Positions 1 through 7,863 of a DNA stretch of 20,114 nucleotides are shown one piece after another. The stretch comes from Avimonas intestinalis. GTDB lineage: Bacteria; Bacillota; Clostridia; Oscillospirales; Acutalibacteraceae. The notes under the pieces were generated by a model. That model saw only the letters and a list, made by a program, of their open reading frames with translations, made no database searches and was not told the DNA's origin. A program made the translations under genes and the position numbers. Within the stretch, counting starts at the first letter, position 1, and every line of letters begins with the position of its first letter. The stretch covers positions 1 through 20,114 of the forward strand of contig CAJFID010000038.1 of assembly GCA_904380375.1 (NCBI GenBank), given 5' to 3'.

Positions 1-62
1 GCCTGTTTTTTGGTTAAGGAATAGGACAACCGAGGGGCCGAGGCTCAAAAAAGCCCGGAATA
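1..62. other. Left-edge sequence unrelated to the rlmD gene it follows
   Basis: These bases lie just beyond the stop codon of the broken rlmD-like gene, where about 450-500 more bases of that gene would be expected. I find no continuation of the methyltransferase in any of the three minus-strand frames. The stretch holds short direct repeats (CCTCGG twice on the minus strand) and an A6/T6 run but no recognisable gene. It could be the end of an inserted mobile element, a rearrangement, or an assembly junction. The window is too short to choose. Confidence 0.4.
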
Positions 63-977
63 TCAAGGAAAATCATCGCTCAGACGATTGAAATACGGCG
101 TGATTTTGAATTTCAGCCCCAGCAATTCCTCATAAAAGCTGTCTTTCCCGTACAGCACCCGGGTCCCTTCGTCCTTCACAGTGTCGGCGATGCTGTCGTT
201 CCCCGTATGCAGGATCCCCGCGATGGTCCCATCCAGCGAAAGCGTGCACAGCCTCTCTGTCCAACGGCGGAAAAAGTGCTCCGCTGCCGCGCCGGGGACC
301 GGGTTGCCGCCGTCCTTTCCCGATGCGGTAACCAAATCGATCAGGATTTCTCCCGTTTTGGCCGCCTTGCGGACCAAAAGATGCCGGAAAAAGCCGGTGT
401 GACGCAGGCGATGATAATAGGGCAATCCGCTTTCCCGGGCCGTCTCCAACGTACATACAAGGATTTTGCGGTAATCCTCATCGACAATCTGGCAGTGGGA
501 AACGCTCACGATATCGTGAAAGCTGCCCCTTTTATGCATACCGAGCGCCATGGGGCCGTCCTTATATTCGTCGCCAAAGGTAAACTCCATTTTGTTGCGG
601 TACCCGCGGACGGCGGGGCTGGGGAGGATCCCCTCCCAGACATACCCGCCCTTTACCGCGCGGTCCATCATGGCCTTTACCTGCTCCGCTTTCATCGCCA
701 GCTGCCGGTCGTAGGAAAGGTTCTGATAGGTACAGCCGCCGCAGGCGCCAAAATGCGGGCAGGCCGGGGCGATTTCGCCGGGCGCCTTCTCAAGCACCTC
801 GAGCAGCCGCCCCTGCGCCTGCCCCCTGCGGATTTTTTGGATAAGAACGCGCACCTTCTGCCCCGCTATGGCATCCTTCACCACGACCGTCTTGTCTTCT
901 CCCGGGAGCTCTACGATCCCCTTGTTCGGGAATTGAACGGTTTTGACGACCCCTTCTGCTTCCTGTCCCTTTTTCAT
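63..977 (-). pseudogene. rlmD: RlmD/RumA-family 23S rRNA uracil-5 methyltransferase, 3'-truncated
   Basis: The 304-residue product matches the N-terminal two thirds of the TrmA/RlmD family, AdoMet-dependent enzymes that make 5-methyluridine in 23S rRNA (or tRNA). Visible parts are a TRAM RNA-binding domain (about residues 1-65), the 4Fe-4S cysteines C73, C79, C82 (CPHFGACGGC) and C162 (SHCQIV), then the first part of the central domain. The reading frame ends with FNRLSDDFP right after KFKITPY, exactly where the family has SFFQTN. The whole AdoMet-binding fold and the catalytic Cys region are absent, so the product should be inactive. Start: ATG at 977 behind GAAGGAG; a longer open frame to 1196 has no family homology or site. 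It follows topA at 230 bases. Paralogues are common in Firmicutes, so the exact target (RlmD or RlmCD type) is uncertain. Confidence 0.85.
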
Positions 978-1207
978 GTCCACTCCTTCATGAAAACGCC
1001 GGGCTTCCCCCTGCGTCCTCAGTTCCCGCTTAAACGGCAATATTCGCCCGAAACCAGCGAAACGCTGCAAAATATCGGCTGACAGCGGCGGCAAAGCGTT
1101 CGCGAAGGGAATGCCGGCGGCTGAGGCCGCTCCGCAGCCTGCCGCCTCCCTCTGCCTGCGCAGCCCGCTGTCCGCCATCCCGCCATCCTGCGCCAAAACG
1201 GCGCGGC

Positions 1208-3346
1208 TTATTTCCCGCTGCCCTGCTTCCCCTTCTCCGGGCCTTCCGTCCCGGCGGAGCCCTTTTCATCCTTTTCGTCGGAGGTGTAGCCGCATCCCTC
1301 CGTCAGGCAGAACAGGCCGCCGGAACGGCCCTTCTTCTTGAACAGGTTTTTGCCGCACCGCGGGCACATCTTGTGCGCCGGTTCGTTCCAAGTCACAAAA
1401 TCGCATTTTGGGTAGTTGGCGCAGCCGTAAAAGACCCGGTTATTCTTGGATTTCTTGGCGATGATCGCCCCACCGCATTTCGGGCAGACCCCGCCGGTAT
1501 CCTTGACAATCTTTTTGGTGTTCTTGCATTCCGGATAGCCGGGGCAGGCGAGGAATTTGCCGTACCGGCCGGTCTTGACCACCATTTTGCGCCCGCAGAA
1601 TTCGCAGACCTCGTCGCTTTCCTCCTCGGGAACGGTGATCTTCTCCCCCGACATATTCTTCTCGGCGTTTTCCAGCGTCTGGGAAAAGCCCTCATAAAAA
1701 TGGTCAAGAGTCTGCACCCAGTCGGTCTTTCCCGAGTCCACGTCGTCCAGCTCCCGCTCCATATTCGCCGTGAAGTCCACATCCACAATTTCCGGGAACT
1801 GCTCCTTCATCAGCTTGGTCGTGACCTCCCCGAGAGGGGTGGGCTTGAGGGCTTTCCCCTCCCGCTCCACATATTCGCGGGCCAGGATGGTGGTAATCGT
1901 CGGCGCGTAGGTGGACGGCCGGCCGATGCCGTTCTCCTCCAGCGCCTTAATCAGGGTCGCCTCGGTGTAGCGGGGTGGGGGCTGGGTGAAATGCTGGTTG
2001 CCCTTGAGCTCCCGGGCGATCAGGGCCTGCCCCTCCTCAAGGGCCGGGAGCGGCCCGCCGGCCTCGTCCTCCTCGTCCTTGCCCTCGACATACAGCACGG
2101 TATAGCCGTCAAATCGGACCGTATAGCCGGAGGCCTTGAACAGATAATCGCCGGCCGTGATGTCCATCTGGCAGGTGTCGTGGACGCAGTTGGCCATCAG
2201 GCTGGCGGTAAAGCGCTCCCAAATCAGCTTATACAGCTTATATTGGTCGGACGTCAGGGAGTCCTTGACCTGCTCGGGCGTCAGGGCGGGCATCGAAGGC
2301 CGGATCGCCTCGTGGGCGTCCTGGGCCGAGGAACGGGATTTGAACACGCGGGGCTTCTCCGGCAGGTATTTGTCCCCGTACCGCTCCCGGATAAAGGCAG
2401 TGCCGTCCCGCCGTGCGTCGTCCGAAATCCGCAGGGAGTCGGTACGCATATAGGTGATCAAGCCGACCGCGCCCATCTGGGGGATCTCCACGCCCTCGTA
2501 CAGCTCCTGCGCCGCCTTCATCGTGCGGCGGGCGGCAAAGCCGAGCTTCCGGCTCGCCTCCTGCTGCAAGGTGGAGGTGATGAAGGGGGGGGCCGGCGAA
2601 ATCTGCCGGGTGCCTCTCTTGACCTTATCTACCAGGAAGGCCGCCTGCCGCAGCTCCGCCAGGATGCGGTCGGCGTCCTCCTTCTTTTCAATTTTCAGCT
2701 TGCCCTTCTTGGTGCCGTGCAGACGGGCCGGGAAACCCCGGCCATTTTCATCCGCAGCCAACAGGGCGTCAATCGTCCAATACTCCTCGCTGACAAAGGC
2801 GCGGATTTCCTCCTCGCGGTCCACGATGATGCGTACCGCCGCCGACTGCACCCGTCCGGCGGAGAGGCCCTTCCGGATCTTCTTCCACAAAAACGGGCTG
2901 AGCTTATAGCCCACGATCCGGTCCAGGATGCGGCGCGCCTGCTGCGCATTGACCAGGTTCATATCGAGCTTGCGGGGATGCTCCATCCCCTGGGTCACGC
3001 CGCTTTTCGTGATCTCGTTAAAGGTCACGCGGTTGTTTTGATTGGGATCGACCTTCAGGAGCTGGGCCAGATGCCAGGAAATCGCCTCCCCCTCGCGGTC
3101 GGGGTCGGTCGCCAGGATAACGCCGTCGCTGTCCGCCGCCGCGTTTTTGAGCTGGCGGATCAGGGCGGTTTTCCCCGGGATATCCATATACCGCGGCTTG
3201 AAGCCGTGCTCAATATCCACCCCGAGCAGGGTTTTGGGCAGGTCGCGGATATGGCCCATGGAGGCCATCACCTCGTAGCCGGGGCCCAGGTATTTCTGTA
3301 TGGTTTTCGCTTTCGCCGGCGATTCGACAATCACAAGCTTTGACAC
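1208..3346 (-). CDS. topA: DNA topoisomerase I (type IA)
   Basis: The 712-residue protein relaxes negatively supercoiled DNA by a Tyr-linked single-strand break. A Toprim domain lies at residues 1-115, with the catalytic Glu in VESPAKAK and the metal-binding DPDREGEA at 81-88. SAGRVQS is at 162-168 and the active-site Tyr is Y299 in GLITYMRTDS. Three C-terminal four-Cys zinc ribbons follow (CEFCGRK, CPKCGGA and CPRCGKN, each with its second Cys pair), ending in a charged tail. Length and domain order are normal for Firmicutes. The start codon is GTG at 3346, giving MSKLVIVESPAKAK; AAGGAG lies about 12 bases upstream, a rather long spacing. It lies 87 bases after dprA on the same strand, an order common in Firmicutes, with a weak hairpin between that may reduce read-through. 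Confidence 0.97.
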   Translation of the reverse strand: MSKLVIVESPAKAKTIQKYLGPGYEVMASMGHIRDLPKTLLGVDIEHGFKPRYMDIPGKTALIRQLKNAAADSDGVILATDPDREGEAISWHLAQLLKVDPNQNNRVTFNEITKSGVTQGMEHPRKLDMNLVNAQQARRILDRIVGYKLSPFLWKKIRKGLSAGRVQSAAVRIIVDREEEIRAFVSEEYWTIDALLAADENGRGFPARLHGTKKGKLKIEKKEDADRILAELRQAAFLVDKVKRGTRQISPAPPFITSTLQQEASRKLGFAARRTMKAAQELYEGVEIPQMGAVGLITYMRTDSLRISDDARRDGTAFIRERYGDKYLPEKPRVFKSRSSAQDAHEAIRPSMPALTPEQVKDSLTSDQYKLYKLIWERFTASLMANCVHDTCQMDITAGDYLFKASGYTVRFDGYTVLYVEGKDEEDEAGGPLPALEEGQALIARELKGNQHFTQPPPRYTEATLIKALEENGIGRPSTYAPTITTILAREYVEREGKALKPTPLGEVTTKLMKEQFPEIVDVDFTANMERELDDVDSGKTDWVQTLDHFYEGFSQTLENAEKNMSGEKITVPEEESDEVCEFCGRKMVVKTGRYGKFLACPGYPECKNTKKIVKDTGGVCPKCGGAIIAKKSKNNRVFYGCANYPKCDFVTWNEPAHKMCPRCGKNLFKKKGRSGGLFCLTEGCGYTSDEKDEKGSAGTEGPEKGKQGSGK

Positions 3347-3380
3347 GCGGTATCACCGCTCCTTCTAAGGTAGACTAGGA

Positions 3381-3405
3381 AAACAGGGGCCGTAAGGCCG
3401 CCTGT
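3381..3405 (-). terminator. Weak intrinsic terminator between dprA and topA
   Basis: Read on the minus strand, ACAGG-C-GGCC, loop TTAC, then GGCCCCTGT forms a 9-bp stem with one bulged C, followed by TTTTCC. The U tract is short, so it may only reduce transcription from dprA into topA. Confidence 0.4.
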
Positions 3406-3433
3406 GTGGTATTCTATGCCCGGAACCGGCCGC

Positions 3434-4609
3434 TTATCCCCGGCCGTACAGCTGGCCGGGCAGCCGTTTGGCCGCCTGCCGCATCTCCAGCTCGGTCAGG
3501 GCCGCCGCCACCAGCGGGACCGGCATCCCGCAGCGCTCGGCCAAGGCGCCAATCAGCAGCGGGCCCTCTCCCAGCGCTTCCCATACCCGGCGGGCGCCTT
3601 CGGAAAGCCCGGATAGGTCAGCCGGCGGCGCGGATTCTTTGGGCGGTTCGGCCGGCTTCTCAGCCTTGGCGGGGCGGGACGGCACCGGCTTTCCGGCGCG
3701 CGCCGCCTCGGGATCCAGCACCAGTGGGTAGCGTTCGGCGTATTCCTCAAGGATTTCCTCCGGCCCGCGGACCAGCCGCGCCCCATCACGGATCAGCCCG
3801 TCGGTGCCGGCGCTCCGCCCGGTGAGGATATCCCCGGCCACAGCGTACACGTCGCGGCCCTGCTCCCGTGCGTGGCGGGCGACCATCAGCGACCCGCTGT
3901 TTTCCCCGGCTTCAACCACGCAGACGCCGAGGGCCATCCCGCTGATGATCCGGTTGCACATCCGGAAATCCTCGTATGTCAGGCGGCGGGCCGGCTCGTC
4001 GGGCGGGTATTCGGAAAGCAGCGCCCCGCCGGACGACAAAATACGGCGGCGGAGCTCCTTGTTCCGGCCGGGATATTCCAAAGCCAGGCCGGTCGCCTGC
4101 ACGGAGACCGTGACCCCGCCCTCGTTAAGCGCGGCCTCGTGGGCCAACGTCTCGGTTCCGAGCGCTCCGCCGGCGATCAGCGCCGCCCCTCCCCGCACCA
4201 GGCCCCCGGCGATCAAACCGGTCACCCGCCGGCCGTATTCGCTGATGCTGCGCGTCCCGGCGACGGCGATCGGCGGCACCAGCTCAAGATCCGGCATACT
4301 TCCCAGGCCGTACAGCACCAGCGGGAGGCCAGGGATGCCGCGCAGCAGGGACGGGTACAGCGCGTCCTCCGGCGTCAGGAGCCAAATGCCCAGCTCCTTG
4401 GCGCGCTTCAGGATCGCCTCCGCCTCTGTGAGGTCGGGATCCGCCAGCCGCTGCCGCTGCGTTTGGCTGAGGCCAAAAGGCTCCAGCCCCTGGCCGCGTG
4501 CCTCCCGCAGGGCGGAGGGGTGGCCGAAAGCGCGCAGTAAGCCGTCCGACCGCGGGCTTCCCGGCCCGAGGGCCGTCTGCATCCAAATCCAATCCAGCCG
4601 CGCATCCAT
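3434..4609 (-). CDS. dprA: DNA-processing protein DprA
   Basis: DprA binds incoming single-stranded DNA and loads RecA during natural transformation; in non-competent bacteria its role is less clear. The 391-residue protein has an N-terminal helical region (1-75), the Rossmann-like DprA core (about 80-295) with GTRSISEYG at 118-126, SGGALLSEYPP near 193-203 and GTDGLIRDGARLV near 268-280, a Pro/Lys-rich linker (about 308-335) and a C-terminal winged-helix domain. Two core motifs depart from the usual form: GTETLAHEAAL where GIDxxAHxxAL is typical, and FRMCNRIISG where FPxRNRIIxG is typical. The ATG at 4609 follows TAGGAGG. It lies upstream of topA on the same strand. Family assignment is firm; retained function in DNA uptake is not shown, as no com genes are in the window. 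Confidence 0.95.
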   Translation of the reverse strand: MDARLDWIWMQTALGPGSPRSDGLLRAFGHPSALREARGQGLEPFGLSQTQRQRLADPDLTEAEAILKRAKELGIWLLTPEDALYPSLLRGIPGLPLVLYGLGSMPDLELVPPIAVAGTRSISEYGRRVTGLIAGGLVRGGAALIAGGALGTETLAHEAALNEGGVTVSVQATGLALEYPGRNKELRRRILSSGGALLSEYPPDEPARRLTYEDFRMCNRIISGMALGVCVVEAGENSGSLMVARHAREQGRDVYAVAGDILTGRSAGTDGLIRDGARLVRGPEEILEEYAERYPLVLDPEAARAGKPVPSRPAKAEKPAEPPKESAPPADLSGLSEGARRVWEALGEGPLLIGALAERCGMPVPLVAAALTELEMRQAAKRLPGQLYGRG

Positions 4610-4729
4610 ACGGGATCCCCCTCCTATCGTATTGCCGCCGGCGGTTCCGTGCGGCCAGCCCGTCCGCAGGAACGGCTTTCCAAGAGGACGCCGGCGCTGC
4701 CGTCATTCCGCCGCCGGAGCCGCCATACC

Positions 4730-5524
4730 CTACCGGGTCATCTCCCACATCACGATCCCCGCCGCCATCGACGCGTTGAGGGATTCCGCCCGCCCGGCCA
4801 TTGGGATGGTCAGGCGGTGGGCGCAGGCCGCCGCCGTCTGGGGCAGGAGCCCCGCGCCCTCGTTGCCGATGACGCAGACGCTGCGCGGGCCAAGCTCCGC
4901 CCGGGGAAGCGGGACAGCGTCCCTGTCAACCACGCAGGCCCAGCATTCCAGCCCCCATGCCTGAAGGGTGCGGACCGCCTCCGGCATCCCCCCGACGAAG
5001 GCCGCCGGCAGGCGGAACACGCCGCCCATGCTGGCCCGCAGCACTTTGGGGTTATACAGGTCGCAGCAGCCCTCCGACAGCAGCAGGCCATCCAGCCCAA
5101 ACGCCTCCGCGGTGCGGATTACCGCGCCGAGGTTGGCCGGGTCCTGCATATTTTCAAGCGCCAGGTAGCCGCGGCAGGGTGGGTTGTTTCCTATTTTAGC
5201 GAAAGCTTCCCGATTGTCAAGCATCCCGCACAGGCAGAAGATCCCCTGCGGCGAGGCCGTATCCGCCAGGGATTTGGCCAGCGGCTCCGGGATTTCATGC
5301 GCCTGCGGGCAGGCGGCGCGCACCGGTTCCAGCTGGGGAGCGTACGTCTCCGCCGCCCGGGCGGTATACAGGACGGCGCGGATTTCCACGCCGGACAGGG
5401 CGGCGTCTTGGCACAGCCGGGCGCCCTCAATCACAAACGCGCCCTCCTCCCGCCGGGCCTTCCCGTCCGCAAGGAGGCGGCGGAAGAGGCGGACTGTGGG
5501 ATTGTCGCGGCTGGTAATCAGCAA
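4730..5524 (-). CDS. TrmH/SpoU-family RNA 2'-O-methyltransferase
   Basis: SPOUT-class enzymes transfer a methyl group from AdoMet to a ribose 2'-OH of rRNA or tRNA. The 264-residue protein has an N-terminal substrate-binding region (NPTVRLFRRLL, then GAFVIEGARL) followed by the trefoil-knot domain. All three SpoU motifs are present: ENMQDPANLGAVIRTA at 124-139 with N131 and R137, VIGNEGAGL at 218-226, and IPMAGRAESLNAS at 240-252. The start is TTG at 5524; AAAGGAG sits about 10 bases upstream and no better ATG or GTG is near. It is downstream of rplT beyond a hairpin terminator, a neighbour arrangement often seen in Firmicutes. It resembles RlmB-like/YsgA proteins, but the modified nucleotide cannot be told from sequence, so no symbol is given. 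Confidence 0.93.
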   Translation of the reverse strand: MLITSRDNPTVRLFRRLLADGKARREEGAFVIEGARLCQDAALSGVEIRAVLYTARAAETYAPQLEPVRAACPQAHEIPEPLAKSLADTASPQGIFCLCGMLDNREAFAKIGNNPPCRGYLALENMQDPANLGAVIRTAEAFGLDGLLLSEGCCDLYNPKVLRASMGGVFRLPAAFVGGMPEAVRTLQAWGLECWACVVDRDAVPLPRAELGPRSVCVIGNEGAGLLPQTAAACAHRLTIPMAGRAESLNASMAAGIVMWEMTR

Positions 5525-5554
5525 GGGGGTTCTCTCCTTTCACGCAGGATATGC

Positions 5555-5624
5555 CCGGCCGCTAAAGAACCGCCGGCCGGATACTATAAGAGTAAGAGAC
5601 GCCCGCCGGAAGGGTCCGGCGGGC
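5555..5624 (-). terminator. Hairpin terminator after rplT, with a second hairpin
   Basis: A perfect 10-bp stem, GCCCGCCGGA with TCCGGCGGGC and a 4-base loop, lies at 5601-5624, 15 bases past the rplT stop. On the minus strand it is followed by a moderately U-rich run (GTCTCTTACTCTTATAG). A second 7-bp hairpin (5555-5561 with 5574-5580) follows before the methyltransferase gene. Termination is likely but the U tract is imperfect, so some read-through is plausible. Confidence 0.65.
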
Positions 5625-5638
5625 GCAGATACAGCTTT

Positions 5639-5992
5639 TTATAAAGCGGCCTTCGCCTTTTCCGCCAAAGCGGTGAAGGCGGCGGCATCGGACACGGCGA
5701 GCTCGGCAAGCATCTTGCGGTTGAGGGTGATGTTCGCCTTCTTCAGGCCGTTCATGAAGGTGGAATAGTTCATGCCGTTGAGCTTGGCAGCGGCAGAGAT
5801 GCGGGTGATCCACAGGCGGCGGAAATCGCGCTTCCTCTGCTTACGGCCGATATAGGCGTACTGGCCGGATTTCATCACGGCCTGCTTTGCCATCTTGAAC
5901 AGCTTGGATTTCGCGCCATAATAGCCCTTGGCGAGCTTTACGGTCTTTTTCCTTCTTTTGCGCGTCATCATCGCGCCCTTTATACGAGCCAT
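5639..5992 (-). CDS. rplT: 50S ribosomal protein L20
   Basis: This 117-residue, very basic protein begins MARIKGAMMTRKRRKKTVKL and contains the conserved GYYGAKSKLF and RKRDFRRLWITRISAAAK segments of bacterial L20, at the family's normal length. L20 binds 23S rRNA early in 50S assembly, and in Firmicutes it also represses its own operon by binding the infC leader. The ATG at 5992 follows GGAGGT with 8-base spacing. It is the last gene of infC-rpmI-rplT, 28 bases after rpmI. Confidence 0.99.
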   Translation of the reverse strand: MARIKGAMMTRKRRKKTVKLAKGYYGAKSKLFKMAKQAVMKSGQYAYIGRKQRKRDFRRLWITRISAAAKLNGMNYSTFMNGLKKANITLNRKMLAELAVSDAAAFTALAEKAKAAL

Positions 5993-6020
5993 CTTACGTT
6001 ACCTCCATCCAAAACGTTGA

Positions 6021-6218
6021 TTATTTGTAGGGGATCAGGCGCTTGATCTGCCGCGTGTTGGTGACGTCGGCCACCCGGGTCTTGCGGAGATTCCTCTTAC
6101 GCTTAGTCGTTTTCTTGTTCAGGATGTGGGATTTGTAAGCTTTCGCGCGGATCGGCTTGCCGTTTTTGGAGAGTTTAAAGCGTTTCTTCGCGCCGGTATG
6201 CGTCTTGATCTTCGGCAT
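6021..6218 (-). CDS. rpmI: 50S ribosomal protein L35
   Basis: The 65-residue product begins MPKIKTHTGAKKRFKLSKNG and is rich in Lys and Arg, as expected of bacterial L35 at its usual length. It is a small structural protein of the large ribosomal subunit. The ATG at 6218 follows AAGGAGG with 8-base spacing. It lies between infC (26-base gap) and rplT (28-base gap), the canonical order of this operon, so it should be co-transcribed and share L20-mediated control. Confidence 0.99.
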   Translation of the reverse strand: MPKIKTHTGAKKRFKLSKNGKPIRAKAYKSHILNKKTTKRKRNLRKTRVADVTNTRQIKRLIPYK

Positions 6219-6244
6219 CGTCTTGTCCTCCTTAATGACTTCGT

Positions 6245-6763
6245 TTACTTCGCCGGCTTCGGGGCAAGGAACATCAGCATATGCCGGCCTTCCATTTTGG
6301 CGGGCCGTTCCACCACACCGAATTCCGCGCAGGCCTCGGCAAAACGCTTCATGGCCTCCTGCCCGATTTCCGGATGCCCCAATTCCCGCCCGCGGAAGCG
6401 GATGGAAACCTTCACCTTGTTGCCGTCCCCGAGGAATCGGGCGGCGTGCTTGACCTTCGTGTTGAAATCCCCGACATCGGTGTTCAGGCCCAGGCGGACC
6501 TCCTTGATTTCCACAACACGCTGGTTTTTGCGGGCTTCCTTCTCGCGCTTGGACTGTTCAAAGCGGTATTTGCCGTAATCCATGATACGGCACACCGGAG
6601 GCTGAGCGGCCGGCGCGATCTTGACCAGGTCGAGATTTTTGTCGTCGGCGATCTTCTGGGCCTCGCGGGTGGGCATAATCCCCATCTGCTCGCCGTCGGC
6701 GCCGATGACACGGACTTCGCTGTCTCGGATTTGTTCGTTGATCTGCAGTTCCTTACTTGCTAT
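6245..6763 (-). CDS. infC: Translation initiation factor IF-3, apparent ATA start
   Basis: IF3 binds the 30S subunit, prevents early 50S joining and discriminates against non-canonical start codons. The protein has the N-terminal domain (ASKELQINEQIRDSEVRVIG), the linker with DYGKYRFEQSKREKEARKNQ, and the C-terminal domain (VKEVRLGL-like segment, VKVSIRFRGRELGHPEIG). The first in-frame ATG is at 6685, but that start would delete the conserved LQINEQIR segment. Reading upstream the frame stays open to ATA at 6763, placed 8 bases after GGAGGT, giving 172 residues, the normal length. No in-frame ATG, GTG or TTG lies between that Shine-Dalgarno and the domain. Rare AUU/AUA/AUC starts are a known feature of infC and let IF3 repress its own synthesis. 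First gene of infC-rpmI-rplT. Confidence 0.95.
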   Translation of the reverse strand: MASKELQINEQIRDSEVRVIGADGEQMGIMPTREAQKIADDKNLDLVKIAPAAQPPVCRIMDYGKYRFEQSKREKEARKNQRVVEIKEVRLGLNTDVGDFNTKVKHAARFLGDGNKVKVSIRFRGRELGHPEIGQEAMKRFAEACAEFGVVERPAKMEGRHMLMFLAPKPAK

Positions 6764-6942
6764 GGTTAAGCACCTCCACCTAACTGAAGTTGATAAAAAA
6801 CGCGGGCAGAACCTTTTCTGCCCGCGACAACAACCGCATACAGCTCTCCCCGCCGGGGCGGGGACAGCGCGACAACCGTATTGACCGGCCGGAACGGAAT
6901 CCGGAGGGTGAGAGCGGGCAAACGCTCTGCTTTGTTTATTTC
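6764..6942 (-). ncRNA. infC-rpmI-rplT leader with attenuator (probable L20 leader)
   Basis: The transcript from the promoter at 6949-6977 would have a leader of about 180 bases before infC. Reading along the minus strand it contains an AGAGCG/CGCTCT hairpin (6928-6923 with 6916-6911), a GC-rich TCCCCGCC/GGCGGGGA hairpin, and then a strong intrinsic terminator at 6826-6795. The segment TGCCCGC at 6920-6914 is identical to part of the terminator 3' arm (6808-6802), so it can pair with the terminator 5' arm and act as antiterminator. In Firmicutes the leader in this position is the L20 autoregulatory element. The architecture fits, but I could not test it against the covariance model. Confidence 0.75.
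6795..6826 (-). terminator. Leader attenuator upstream of infC
   Basis: On the minus strand CGCGGGCAGAA and TTCTGCCCGCG form a perfect 11-bp stem with a 4-base loop, followed directly by TTTTTT. It lies inside the infC leader, 32 bases before the start codon, so it should be a regulated terminator rather than the end of an upstream operon. Confidence 0.9.
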
Positions 6943-6948
6943 CAGAGT

Positions 6949-6977
6949 ATTATACCAGCCGCACAGCGTCCTGTCAA
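6949..6977 (-). promoter_or_regulatory. Consensus sigma-A promoter of infC operon
   Basis: Minus strand: TTGACA (6977-6972), 17-base spacer, TATAAT (6954-6949). Both hexamers are perfect. The expected start is near 6942. Confidence 0.92.
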
Positions 6978-7034
6978 TACCTGCGGGGTGAATTTTTCCG
7001 CGGGCCTCTTGCCGCGGCTTCCGCACAGCGCGGC

Positions 7035-7808
7035 CTAGACACACCGCACGATCCCTTCGTCGTAGGAGGGGGCGATCTCCGCCCCCGGCGGGACCACCAG
7101 AAAGTCCTCCTCATTCCAGCCGCCGGAAAGGAAGCGCTCCAGCAAATCCATGCGGCCTTCCACCCGATGATACTGCCAGTGGAAAAATTCCGCCGCCTGC
7201 TTGGTGAACTCCTGATGCTCCGCCTTGTCGTAGAACGGCATCCGGATATATGCGGCGTGCCGGTAATCCCTGGTCCAGCCGTTCATGCTTTCCAGGAAGA
7301 AGTCCAAATCCTCCTCGTCGTACCCTTTTTCCCGGTAATAGTCCGCCTGCCGTTTCTGAACCGCCTCGCAGGGCATCTCGGCGTTTTCAATCCAGCTCGC
7401 GGTATACCAAAAGCAGCCGGGCAGATCCCGGAAAAAATGAGCGTAGCGCTCCTTGGAGCCCAGGAAGAGGGTGATGCAGTCGTGGGCGCGGGGGATTACC
7501 AGCCGGTGGCGCCGGCTGCGCAGCCCCGCCGTCCCGTTGGAGCAGAGGCCGTAACCGATCAGGATGGCGTCAAAATCCTCCGGCAGGCGCGGGGTGATCC
7601 CGTCCCCAACCCCGCCGAGCTCGTTGGTATGGCGGTCCTGCCCGGATTCCACCGCGTCAATCTCCTCCTGAAGCACGCGGCGAAGGACGTCCGGCGCGTT
7701 GTGGTAGCCCTGCCGGATCCACGTTATGTCAATATTGTTGGGGCAGAGGGCGGATAAATAGGAGAGCTCCCGGGACAATGCCTTGCAGGCAAGCAGCTTC
7801 AGCCTCAT
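7035..7808 (-). CDS. DUF1638 family protein
   Basis: The 257-residue protein starts MRLKLLACKALSRELSYL and carries the blocks I associate with DUF1638: the N-terminal ACKALSREL, GYGLCSNG in the middle, and RAHDCITLFLGSK after it. No transmembrane segment or signal peptide is seen, and several conserved Cys and His suggest metal or cofactor binding, though that is inference. Function of the family is unknown; members often occur in anaerobes. The ATG at 7808 follows AAAGGA; the open frame runs further up to 7919 but overlaps bioY and lacks homology. It lies 55 bases after bioY with no terminator between, so co-transcription is likely. No terminator is visible between its stop and the infC promoter. 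Confidence 0.85.
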   Translation of the reverse strand: MRLKLLACKALSRELSYLSALCPNNIDITWIRQGYHNAPDVLRRVLQEEIDAVESGQDRHTNELGGVGDGITPRLPEDFDAILIGYGLCSNGTAGLRSRRHRLVIPRAHDCITLFLGSKERYAHFFRDLPGCFWYTASWIENAEMPCEAVQKRQADYYREKGYDEEDLDFFLESMNGWTRDYRHAAYIRMPFYDKAEHQEFTKQAAEFFHWQYHRVEGRMDLLERFLSGGWNEEDFLVVPPGAEIAPSYDEGIVRCV

Positions 7809-7863
7809 GGCACTCACGTCCTTTGGAAAATATCGGGCGGCAATCGTCCGCGCCCGCCCTGGT

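Noticed and set aside
978..1207. Possible small gene or extended N-terminus of the rlmD-like protein between it and topA
   Set aside because: The translation has no family similarity or ribosome binding site; only short hairpins are visible.
1373..3343. 656-codon open frame on the plus strand opposite topA
   Set aside because: Antisense shadow created by the codon bias of a GC-rich gene; its translation has no recognisable domain and topA is unambiguous.
6766..7044. 92-codon open frame across the infC promoter and leader
   Set aside because: It begins upstream of the promoter and crosses the attenuator hairpin; no ribosome binding site, so not a leader peptide.
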